From assembly GCF_904424705.1 (NCBI RefSeq), contig NZ_CAJGBF010000015.1, positions 1-64,000 on the forward strand: a stretch of DNA of 64,000 bases, read 5' to 3'. The translations under genes were made by a program, and so were the position numbers. Source of the DNA: Rossellomorea arthrocnemi. GTDB taxonomy: Bacteria > Bacillota > Bacilli > Bacillales > Bacillaceae_B. Shown in pieces: positions 1 to 8,100 of the stretch. The notes beneath the pieces are model-generated. The model did not search any database. It was not told the DNA's origin and saw only the letters and a program-made list of their open reading frames with translations. How positions within the stretch are numbered: position 1 is the first letter of the stretch; each line of letters begins with the position of its first letter.

Positions 1-86
1 AATACGTGCGCTATTACAACCAAGACCGTATCCTAGAAAAATTAGGCTACCTGACGCCCAAAGAATTTGGGGCGCAAGCAGCCTAA
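1..86 (+). CDS. IS3-family transposase, C-terminal fragment (cut by window start)
   Basis: The first bases read in frame 3 as a short tail, YVRYYNQDRILEKLGYLTP followed by KEFGAQAA and a TAA stop at 84-86. This matches the C-terminus of IS3-family OrfB transposases (IS150-like), whose integrase domain ends with a YYN-x(4-8)-LG-x-L-[ST]-P motif. The rest of the gene lies outside the window, so it cannot be said whether the element is intact. The sequence just after the stop, up to about base 137, may hold the right terminal inverted repeat, but no partner end is visible to prove it. Confidence 0.75.
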   Translation, partial: YVRYYNQDRILEKLGYLTPKEFGAQAA

Positions 87-184
87 AGAGGTGTTTTATA
101 TGTGTCTCAAATCGCTATGTCAGTCTAATCATGACATTTTTTTGTTGTAGTGAAAACGTACGCTTGGACAGTCAGAAAACTCCA

Positions 185-362
185 GCAGCTTGCTCAGCCC
201 ACAAGAAAGATGGATGGGACAAAGAAAGCGTTCTTTGCCTCCTTGGACCATTTTGCTTATGACCTCGAGCCTCTAAGCCCTGGAGCTGGGCAGTGAGACC
301 CCCGAGGCTCACCGTCAGCACCGCGGAAAACGGGCACCTGGAGCGGAAATCAACCACTACAC
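185..362 (-). repeat. Degenerate copy of a structured dispersed repeat
   Basis: Read on the minus strand, this stretch contains TTGATTTCCGCTCCAGG, then GGTGAGCCTC and GGGGTCTCAC. The same three blocks occur in the same order in the intergenic repeat at about 22050-22185, read on the plus strand. Repeats of this kind (TTGATTTCC...GGTGAGCCTC...GGGGTCTCACC...) are scattered through many Bacillaceae genomes. No open reading frame with coding character is seen here, so the 87-479 gap is filled by the end of the IS element, this repeat and an AT-rich spacer. Confidence 0.6.
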
Positions 363-441
363 GCTTCTTCAAAAGCAACAATGTTTACGAAAACAGCCTT
401 TAAAAAGTATAAATCAAAAAAATTCGTTGATAAATCAATGA

Positions 442-455
442 AGATAACGCTTACA
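442..455 (+). promoter_or_regulatory. Weak cre-like site upstream of met promoter
   Basis: AGATAACGCTTACA matches the catabolite-responsive element consensus TGNNANCGNNNNCA except for the first base. It lies about 25 bp upstream of the -35 box of the metNPQ promoter. Methionine importers are not usually under CcpA control, so this may be chance. Confidence 0.2.
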
Positions 456-479
456 TAGAAAGTGCCCCTTAAATCCCTA

Positions 480-508
480 TTGACTTCCCTTCAGATACCC
501 AGTATTAT
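480..508 (+). promoter_or_regulatory. Sigma-A promoter of metNPQ
   Basis: TTGACT at 480-485 and TATTAT at 503-508 are separated by 17 bp, an excellent sigma-A match. The predicted start, near 515, lies about 33 nt before the S-box aptamer, as expected for a riboswitch leader. Confidence 0.7.
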
Positions 509-547
509 CCTCTATAAGATTAAATTTTTGAAAATTTCATACATTCA

Positions 548-650
548 ATTATCCAGAGTGACCGAGGGATCAGGCCCTATGACGTCCGGCAACCTCCATT
601 AGTGGAACGGTGCCAATTCCTGCAGAATGTTTTCATTCTGAGAGATAAGT
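548..650 (+). promoter_or_regulatory. SAM-I (S-box) riboswitch aptamer
   Basis: The hallmark S-box core is present: ATCCAGAGTGACCGAGGGAT, then CAGGCCCTATGACGTCCGGC and AACC, then GGTGCCAATTCCTGCAGAA, closing with GAGAGATAAG, which pairs with the 5' TTATC side of P1. S-box RNAs bind S-adenosylmethionine and terminate transcription when SAM is plentiful. The next genes encode a methionine ABC importer, a classic S-box target, which supports the call. Confidence 0.95.
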
Positions 651-665
651 CGAGATAAACAGGCG

Positions 666-697
666 ATGCTTCTTTCAGTTGAAAGAGGCATTTTTTA
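666..697 (+). terminator. S-box expression-platform terminator
   Basis: TGCTTCTTTC, loop AGTT and GAAAGAGGCA followed by TTTTTT form an intrinsic terminator between the SAM aptamer and metN. In the SAM-bound state it would stop transcription before the operon. Confidence 0.85.
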
Positions 698-720
698 TTG
701 GAGAAAAAGGGGTGTACACA

Positions 721-1734
721 TTGATCGAGATTCGAAATTTGGTGAAAACGTATAAAACGAAAAAGCAAACGGTGGTCGGTGTCGACAACGTTTCCGTCAG
801 CATTGAAAAGGGTGAGATCTTCGGGATCGTAGGATACAGCGGAGCGGGTAAGAGTTCTCTGATTCGCTGTCTGAATCTGCTTGAGACCCCGACATCAGGT
901 GAGATCATCATTGATGGTCAGGATTTTACGAAACTCTCATCAAAAGGGCTGCGGCTTGCCCGTCAGAAAACGAGCATGATCTTTCAACATTTTCACCTGA
1001 TCAAATCCAAAACGGTGTTTGACAATCTTGCTTTTGCACTGAAAGCGGCTAGTGTACCGAAAGCCAAAATCAAGCCGAGAGTCGTCGAGCTCCTGGAGAT
1101 GGTCGGTCTTTTAGACAAAGCCGACGCGTACCCGGCCCAGCTCAGCGGTGGTCAAAAGCAGAGAGTCGGGATTGCGAGGGCCCTTGCGAATGATCCATCC
1201 GTATTACTGTGCGATGAAGCAACATCAGCCCTGGATCCGAATACAACGAAATCGATTCTGAGACTGTTAAAAAAAATCAACAAAGAACTGGGATTGACGA
1301 TTGTGCTCATCACACACGAAATGGAAGTGGTGAAGGAAATCTGTGACCGGATGGCCGTGATGCAGGACGGGAAGATTGTGGAGGAAGGTCCTGTGTATGA
1401 ATTGTTTGCAGAACCGAAACAGCCTTTAACGAAGCAGTTCATCGAAACGATCCTTCAATTCGAACTTCCGCCTCACCTGGTGGAGTCGAGAAAAGGGAAA
1501 CTCATCAAAATCCAATTCAAAGGGTCCATCGCCGAGGAAAGTGTCGTATCAGAGGTGTTCCAGCGGTACCAGGTCCGGGGAAATATCCTGCACGGCAAGA
1601 TCGAATATATCCAGGATGTCCCACTCGGGATTTTCATTATGGAACTGATTGGATCATCTGAAGAAATTGAAGCGGCGATCCGTTATATTACGGCGAAGAC
1701 GCAAAGTTTGGAGGTGCTGGAGGATGCTGCCTGA
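721..1734 (+). CDS. metN: Methionine ABC transporter ATP-binding protein MetN
   Basis: This is the ATPase that powers import of D/L-methionine through MetP after capture by MetQ. It is 337 aa from a TTG start giving MIEIRNLVKTY. The ribosome site GAGAAAAAGGGG lies about 10 nt upstream; an in-frame GTG at 712 is possible, while a longer reading from 679 would start inside the terminator hairpin. Walker A is GYSGAGKSS, the signature is LSGGQKQR, and Walker B is VLLCDEATSALDP with a switch His in ITHEME. The last ~90 residues form the NIL/ACT-like domain typical of MetN, which senses methionine. The stop overlaps metP by 11 nt, indicating translational coupling. The operon is regulated by the upstream S-box. 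Confidence 0.95.
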   Translation: MIEIRNLVKTYKTKKQTVVGVDNVSVSIEKGEIFGIVGYSGAGKSSLIRCLNLLETPTSGEIIIDGQDFTKLSSKGLRLARQKTSMIFQHFHLIKSKTVFDNLAFALKAASVPKAKIKPRVVELLEMVGLLDKADAYPAQLSGGQKQRVGIARALANDPSVLLCDEATSALDPNTTKSILRLLKKINKELGLTIVLITHEMEVVKEICDRMAVMQDGKIVEEGPVYELFAEPKQPLTKQFIETILQFELPPHLVESRKGKLIKIQFKGSIAEESVVSEVFQRYQVRGNILHGKIEYIQDVPLGIFIMELIGSSEEIEAAIRYITAKTQSLEVLEDAA

Positions 1735-2389
1735 TTCATTGACTGCTATACTGCCGGAATTGAATAAAGCCTTTTTTGAAACGGTGTATATGGTGGGGAT
1801 TTCATTAGCCGTTGCGATTGTAGTGGGATTGCCATTGGGAATTTTGCTTTTTGTGACAGACAAAGGGTTGTTCTTGCAAAATAGTGTAATAAAAAAGGTC
1901 GTTGGATTTGTCGTGAACATGGTCCGCTCGGTTCCGTTCATTATTTTATTAGTAGCCCTTTTACCATTAACCAAGTTTTTAACAGGTACCACCATCGGAC
2001 CGACGGCGGCTTCCGTATCCCTTTCAGTGGCTGGCATTCCTTTTTTTGCGAGAATGGTAGAAACGTCATTGCGTGAAATAGACAAGGGTGTCATTGAAGC
2101 CTCGGTTTCAGTGGGGGCAAGTCCATGGATGATCATTAAGGATGTGCTGTTACCGGAAGCACGTCCGGCCGTCATACAGGCAATTACAATTACAACGATC
2201 AGTTTAGTCGCCTATTCCGCCATGGCCGGCATCGTCGGCGGGGGTGGAGTCGGGGACCTTGCGATTCGCTTCGGGTACTACCGATATGACAACACGGTGA
2301 TGATCACGACCGTCGTCATTTTGATTTGTTTGGTTCAACTCATCCAGTATACGGGTGATGTGTTTGCACGATTAGTGGATAAACGATAA
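1724..2389 (+). CDS. metP: Methionine ABC transporter permease MetP
   Basis: This is the membrane-spanning half of the methionine importer, 221 aa with about five transmembrane helices. The ATG at 1724 (MLPDSLTAILPEL) sits behind GGAGGTGCTGGAGG; longer readings run into metN in another frame. The cytoplasmic EAA loop that docks on MetN is visible as EASVSVGASPWMIIKDVLLP. Length and helix pattern match MetI/MetP. It sits between metN and metQ in the usual order, 21 nt before metQ. Confidence 0.95.
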   Translation: MLPDSLTAILPELNKAFFETVYMVGISLAVAIVVGLPLGILLFVTDKGLFLQNSVIKKVVGFVVNMVRSVPFIILLVALLPLTKFLTGTTIGPTAASVSLSVAGIPFFARMVETSLREIDKGVIEASVSVGASPWMIIKDVLLPEARPAVIQAITITTISLVAYSAMAGIVGGGGVGDLAIRFGYYRYDNTVMITTVVILICLVQLIQYTGDVFARLVDKR

Positions 2390-2410
2390 CGATTATAGGA
2401 GGAACAACAA

Positions 2411-3232
2411 GTGAAAAAGTGGATTTTAGTAGCAGCAGTAGGGTTCATCATGAGCGTGCTTGCAGCCTGTGGAGGAGACGAAGCCGGCTCGGGCTCGGGA
2501 GACAAAAAAGAAGTGACCATCGGAGCAACCTCCGGTCCTTACAGTGATATGGTGACCAAGGCGATCAAACCCGGTCTTGAAGAAAAAGGATACACGGTGG
2601 AAGTGAAGGAATTCAGTGACTACATTCAGCCGAACAACGCACTAGCTGAAGGAGACCTGGATGCGAACCTCTTCCAACATAAAATCTATATGGAAACCTT
2701 CGCGAAGCAGCATAACATGGACCTTTCCGAAGTGATTGTCGTACCGACGGCCCCAATGGGGATCTATTCACAGAAGTTTCATTCGATTGAGGACATTAAA
2801 GAAGGCAGTGCCATCGCCATTCCGAACGATCCTACCAATGCAGCACGGGCATTTCAAATCCTGGAGGATGCCAAGCTGATTACGTTAAAACCGGACACAG
2901 ATCCATTGACGGTATCAGAAAAAGACATTGATGAAAATGTGAAAAACCTGCAATTCAAACCGATTGAAGCAGCACAACTCCCAAGAGCAGTGGACAGTGT
3001 GGACCTATCAGCGGTACCAGGGAACTACGCACTCGCAGCCGATATGGACCTGCTGGATGCCCTTCAGCTTGAGGACATGCCCGACCAATACAGAAACCGC
3101 GTAGTAGTGAACACAAAAGACGTTGAATCACAACTTGCCAAAGACATCAAAGCAGTTGTCGAAGCAGACCAATTCGAAAAAACCATCGACAACGAATTCA
3201 AAGGCTTCGGCAAACCGGAGTGGATGGAGTAG
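2411..3232 (+). CDS. metQ: Methionine-binding lipoprotein MetQ
   Basis: This is the extracellular methionine-binding component, 273 aa, starting at GTG with AGGAGG upstream. The signal peptide ends in a lipobox (VLAAC, Cys near residue 20), so the protein is predicted to be lipid-anchored. The mature part starts with the family motif VTIGATSGPYSDM and continues with YVQ-like IQPNNALAEGDLDANLFQHK, as in the NlpA/MetQ family. It is the last gene of the S-box operon. Its stop codon lies inside a threefold 14-bp tandem repeat, and the transcript probably ends at the hairpin just downstream. Confidence 0.95.
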   Translation: MKKWILVAAVGFIMSVLAACGGDEAGSGSGDKKEVTIGATSGPYSDMVTKAIKPGLEEKGYTVEVKEFSDYIQPNNALAEGDLDANLFQHKIYMETFAKQHNMDLSEVIVVPTAPMGIYSQKFHSIEDIKEGSAIAIPNDPTNAARAFQILEDAKLITLKPDTDPLTVSEKDIDENVKNLQFKPIEAAQLPRAVDSVDLSAVPGNYALAADMDLLDALQLEDMPDQYRNRVVVNTKDVESQLAKDIKAVVEADQFEKTIDNEFKGFGKPEWME

Positions 3233-3263
3233 AGGGGATGGAGTAGAGGGGATGGAGTAGAGG
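3222..3263 (+). repeat. Three tandem copies of a 14-bp unit over the metQ stop
   Basis: GGATGGAGTAGAGG occurs three times head to tail (3222, 3236, 3250). The first copy contains the metQ stop codon and the last runs into a GAGGGACGGACCTC motif. This looks like recent slippage at the gene end. Confidence 0.9.
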
Positions 3264-3347
3264 GACGGACCTCAAAATACGACGTAATTGAAATGAAAAA
3301 CGTGATAGGGACGGGCTTCCGCATGAAAATGCGGAGGTCCGTCCCTC
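3260..3347. repeat. Inverted pair of the GAGGGACGGACCTC motif
   Basis: The motif is at 3260-3273, and its exact reverse complement GAGGTCCGTCCCTC is at 3334-3347. Other copies in the window are at 4590, 25331, 32370, 43563, 61434 and 61518. Here the pair encloses the metQ/SEC-C intergenic hairpin. Confidence 0.85.
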
Positions 3348-3350
3348 ATT
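3307..3350. terminator. Bidirectional terminator between metQ and SEC-C gene
   Basis: AGGGACGGGCTTCCGCAT and ATGCGGAGGTCCGTCCCT pair over 18 positions, with two wobble or mismatch positions, around a GAAA loop. TCATTTT follows on the plus strand. It can serve metQ (plus) and the convergent SEC-C gene (minus). Confidence 0.7.
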
Positions 3351-4529
3351 TTATAGGCAGCACTTCTTATATTTCTTACCGCTGCCGCATGGGCAGGGGT
3401 CGTTGCGGCCAACTTTTTCTTCGATTTGGATGGGGTGAGGCTGCGGCACGGGAAGCGATTGTTCATCCATTGATTGGTGTTCTACTTTTTCAATCAACTT
3501 TCTCCATTGTGGGAGTTTTGGGTGATCGATCCCGTTCATGATGCAGTTGACGTATATGGATTCTTCCAGGCACAGCATTCCTTCATCGTAGCCTTCTTCG
3601 ATGAATGCTTCGATTTTTGGAATTGCGGCAGTTGATAACTGCTGACATAAATAATCTGCGATCAGTGTTTTAGCTGTGATATCATCTGTACGATCAAATA
3701 GTGTGGATAGTGCCTGTTCGGCTTCTCTGGTTTTGATCCTTCCCAGTACATCAAGGGTATAGAAATAGGTATTACCGTAAAGTGCTACTTTCTCAACCTC
3801 ACGGACCACCTGCTCTGTCCCTATCTTCACCAGGGTATTGGCCAATTCCTCGAATAATAAATCACTTTCATCTTCCTTTTTAAAGAGGTTCACTAACTGA
3901 GGGACGACACTCTCTTCACGAAGTTCACCCGCCATATAAACGATATATATTCCGTGAAAGCCAAACCCGTCTTCCGTTTCTTCATTTTCTCTCAATCCAT
4001 TATGAACTTCCCAGTTTTCAATACCGTCTTTATTAATTAACTCCTTGATGACCCTCTTTCCATGATCATATTGAGCTTGGCTATAATCATAATCATCTAA
4101 ATAATTTGTGACACCTGCGAGCTCCTGGTAAAGCTCCTCTATCGTCAACTGCGGAAGCTTCACGATTTCTGCTAATTGGCTTTCAGTTACAAATCGTTTT
4201 ACTTCCTTCTTGTGTGCAATTAACAAATCAGTATGAGCATTTAATAGTAATTGAGTATAAAATAGGCGATCGTGATCCTTTTTCCCCAGGCTCTTTAATC
4301 GATCGACAACCTCTGCCAACCCTTCCTCATTCAGAGGCAGGTACATTAAGTAAGGCAGGATGGGCGAAGAGTACTCCGATACAGGTCCGCGGTCAACGGC
4401 TTGCAAACCGGTCAAAAACATATCCTCTTCAGGTAAATACGTGTCCTCCAACATTTCAATGGAATATCTCTGCACAAACGGATCCTCACTCAAAAAATAA
4501 GGCTCTACTCTTTCAACAAAACGGTTCAT
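3351..4529 (-). CDS. HEAT-like repeat protein with C-terminal SEC-C motif
   Basis: This is a cytosolic 392-aa protein of unknown role. The last ~20 residues are a textbook SEC-C zinc motif ([18 protein letters not shown]), the module SecA uses to bind zinc and SecB or ribosomes. The body is alpha-helical with short repeated units (for example [38 protein letters not shown]), suggesting HEAT-type solenoid folding. Proteins of this kind are common in Bacillus and usually annotated only by the motif. It is a single gene convergent with metNPQ. A second SEC-C protein, with the motif at the N-terminus, lies at 60250. Function is unassigned. Confidence 0.75.
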   Translation of the reverse strand: MNRFVERVEPYFLSEDPFVQRYSIEMLEDTYLPEEDMFLTGLQAVDRGPVSEYSSPILPYLMYLPLNEEGLAEVVDRLKSLGKKDHDRLFYTQLLLNAHTDLLIAHKKEVKRFVTESQLAEIVKLPQLTIEELYQELAGVTNYLDDYDYSQAQYDHGKRVIKELINKDGIENWEVHNGLRENEETEDGFGFHGIYIVYMAGELREESVVPQLVNLFKKEDESDLLFEELANTLVKIGTEQVVREVEKVALYGNTYFYTLDVLGRIKTREAEQALSTLFDRTDDITAKTLIADYLCQQLSTAAIPKIEAFIEEGYDEGMLCLEESIYVNCIMNGIDHPKLPQWRKLIEKVEHQSMDEQSLPVPQPHPIQIEEKVGRNDPCPCGSGKKYKKCCL

Positions 4530-5160
4530 CCAACCATCCTTTATTATGATATTTTCCTTAAGTGTAAGGGGTAGGTAGGGAAAAGGGAAGAGGGACGGAC
4601 CTCGACAAGAAAACTGCTTTGAATTTTATGCAGTTGATAAATGAACAGAGTTAGAAGGGAGGAGTTTAGAAGAAACATTTTAATCCTATTCACTCGTGGC
4701 AATATTAGAAGGAACACTAGACCAGACTTACAGTCGAATACATCATGGAAATTATGGATTTCACCCGTCCCTCTTGAATTTCAAAACGAATTCGACACGA
4801 ACGTTAACAAAATATGAATCAATTGTCCCATTTTTGTAAATTTTTTTATAATTCCTTAATCCTCGACAAAATAGTGATATATTTAAAGAGTGCTTGGTTT
4901 ACATATTTCAACAGAATATGAACTAAGTGTAATAAAGTAGCGGAGGTGTTAGGAAATAGGTAGATTTTAATCAATATATTTCGTAAATCTACGTATTTTT
5001 GGCATGAATCAAGACTTTCCGGGGGAAACAAATATACCATTAAGTAAGCGCTTACAAAACCTTAGAAGGTATTGGTGCCATAGACAAATGGACTGGGAGA
5101 GTATTTTGAAATAGGCGAATGAATAGATACATAGGCTTATTTCAAAGGTCGAACAACAAT
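4530..5160. other. Long intergenic region upstream of the nuclease gene
   Basis: No convincing gene is seen. It holds a GAGGGACGGACCTC motif (4590-4603), a partial inverted counterpart (ACCCGTCCCTC, 4763-4773), an AT-rich stretch that probably carries promoters in both directions, and a perfect GTAAGCGCTTAC palindrome listed separately. The short minus-strand ORF at 4846-5040 has no ribosome site and looks random. Confidence 0.6.
5043..5056 (+). promoter_or_regulatory. Probable cre (CcpA) site before the nuclease/nucleotidase gene
   Basis: AGTAAGCGCTTACA differs from the cre consensus TGNNANCGNNNNCA only at the first base and contains a perfect 12-bp palindrome (5044-5055). It lies about 120 bp before the start codon, so catabolite control of this scavenging enzyme is plausible. 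Confidence 0.5.
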
Positions 5161-5176
5161 TTGAGGAGGAACCAGG

Positions 5177-8100
5177 TTGAAGGTAATGAAGAAACAGTTG
5201 TTCATATTAACAACGATTTTGGCCATGCTTGTAAGTTATATTGTTCCGATGGGTTCAACGGCTTCTGCATCAGAGTATTTAACGGTCCAGGAAGCGATCG
5301 CGAACAACAGTGGTACAGGTACCGTTACAGGGTATATTGTAGCTCATACAAAAGCTACTAACAGTTATGATTTTGAAGCTCCTTTCACAGGAGATACTAA
5401 TTTCGCCATTGCAGACAGTCCGGATGAGACGGATCCATCAAAGATTCTTCCGGTTCAACTGCCATCTGCTTTCAGGGCTGAATTCGGACTTCTAACAAAC
5501 CCGGAAATCATAGGGGAAAAAGTAATCATTACAGGAAGTCTGGAAGCTTACTTTACCGTTCCGGGACTAAAATCCCCCACCGCCATGTCCTTTGAAGGTG
5601 AAGATCCGGACGAGCCAACACCTTATGAAGGCATTGAAGGCTTGCGAATCCACGATATACAAGGGGAAGTACATACCTCACCGTATAATTCAGAAAAAGT
5701 AAAAGGTGTAGAGGGGATCGTCACTCACGTTGTGGATGCCAGCAATTTCTACATGCAAGATGCCCAAGCGGATGATAACGATAAGACATCTGAAGCAATC
5801 CTTGTCTATAAGCCGGCTCATGGAGTGAAGCTTGGTGATAAAGTGGCTGTCGATGGACAGGTAAAAGAATGGGTACTGGATGGTTATGATGAGAAATTAC
5901 AAACAGACCTTGCGATGACCGAACTTAACGCACAGTATGGGAATGTGATCGTTGATTCAGGTAACAATGACCTTCCGGCAGCGCTGGTGGTTGGGGAAGA
6001 TGTAATTCCTCCTACCGAAGTCGTCGATAACGATCAATTCGGGGAATTCGATCCTGAACAGGACGGAATCGATTTTTACGAAAGCCTTGAAGGAATGCGT
6101 GTTTCACTTGATAATCCTACTGTGACAGGCCCTCAGAAATATGGGGAAGTTCCAGTCATCACTGACCAGGTAGAAGGTAAAGCCTATACGAAAGAAGGAG
6201 CACCTCTATTAACAAAAGAGAACCAAAATCCTGAAAGAATGTTCTTGTTGTTAGATAACCGGGATTTTGTTACGAAAACAGGGGACCAATTCAATGGAAC
6301 AGTAACAGGGGTCGTCAGTTATAGTTTTAGTAATTTTAAAATTCTTGTAAATGAAGAAAGTCTCCCGGAATTAACAGAGCGTGAATATACTCCGGAAGTG
6401 ACAACGATTGAAAAAGCAGATGATCAATTAACGGTAGCAGGCTACAACATTGAAAACTTTGCAGCATCTGATACAGCGAAACGGGATAAGCTTGCAAAAT
6501 CGATGGTTGAAAATCTGAAATCTCCTGACATCATCGGTTTAGTGGAAGTATTGGACGAAAGTGGTACCACAGATGATGGTGTAGTGAAGGCAGATGCAAA
6601 CTATAAAGCATTAAGTGACGCCATTTCCGGTTTCGGTGGACCTGCCTATTCATGGACAGAAATTGCTCCTCAAGATAAACAAGATGGTGGGGTGCCTGGA
6701 GGGAACATCCGAGTAGGATTCCTCTATAATCCAGACCGTGTGTCTTTGACGGAAGGTACAAAAGGTGACGAAACAACAGCTGTAGCATATGAAAACGGCT
6801 CCTTGACATTGAATCCGGGAAGAATCGATCCGACGAACCCTGCATTCGATGACAGCCGCAAGCCATTGGCGGCACAGTTCAACTTTAAAGGCGAAGATGT
6901 TATTGTCGTGAACAATCACTTTAACTCTAAAGGTGGAGATCAACCCGTATTCGGTAAAAATCAGCCACCTCTCCTGGGAAGTGAGGAACAACGATTGAAA
7001 ATAGCTGAAATTGTCAATTCATTCGTATCTGATATTGAAGACAAGAATGAAGACGCTAACGTAGTCGTAATGGGAGACTTAAACGACTTTGAATTCTCCG
7101 CCCCTTTACAAAAGCTGAAAGGTGAAGAGTTAACGAATCTTGTTGAAACTCTTCCTGCAAGTGAACGATACACGTATACGTACCAGGGGAATGCGCAGGT
7201 ATTGGATCATATGCTGGTTTCCAACCGTCTTGCTGCAGGTGCGGAATATGATATTGTCAACTTTAACTCTCCATACATGGAAGAACACGGGCGAGCAAGC
7301 GATCATGATGCCTATATCGGTCAATTCGATTTAACAGCTGAAAGCAACGAAGAGTTCGACCTCTCCATCATGCACACAAACGACACGCACGCCCATGTGG
7401 AAGGTTATCCTAAGCTCTTTACAGCAGTGAATGAGGTTCGTGCCGAAAGGGAAAACGCTCTATTATTAGACGCTGGTGACGTATTCTCAGGAACACTTTA
7501 CTTCCGTCAATATAAGGGTCTTGCTGATCTTTGGTTCATGAATGAACTTGGTTATGACGCCATGACATTTGGTAATCACGAATTTGACAAAGACTCTAAA
7601 ACGCTGGCAGACTTCATTAAAGAAATGAATTTCCCAATGGTATCATCGAATGTATCGGTTACTGGTGATACAGATTTAGAACCACTTGTGAAAAATGAAA
7701 TCGGTACACCAGGTGAAGGTGGAAACATCTACCCTGCCATGATCAAGGAAGTGGATGGGGAAAAAGTAGGGATCTTTGGATTAACCACTCCGGATACTGC
7801 ATTCATTTCTAATCCAGGAGAAAATATTTCTTTTGAAAACCCTGCTGAAAAAGCAGCATCGACAATTGATATGCTGAAAAATGAAGGAGTCAATAAGGTC
7901 ATCGCCCTATCACACCTGGGTTATGCTCAAGACTTAGAACTGGCTGAAGCCGTAGATGGTATTGATGTGATCGTTGGCGGTCACTCCCATACTGTATTGG
8001 AAGAACCTGTCGTCATCGATAAAGAAGAACCGACTGTAATCGTACAGGCTGGGGAGTATTTGAACCTGCTTGGTTTGTTGGATGTCACATTCAATAATGA

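Noticed and set aside
172-381. Minus-strand 69-aa ORF
   Set aside because: It lies in the dispersed repeat and has no ribosome site or coding character.
679-720. Upstream start for metN
   Set aside because: The extension begins inside the riboswitch terminator and has no ribosome site.
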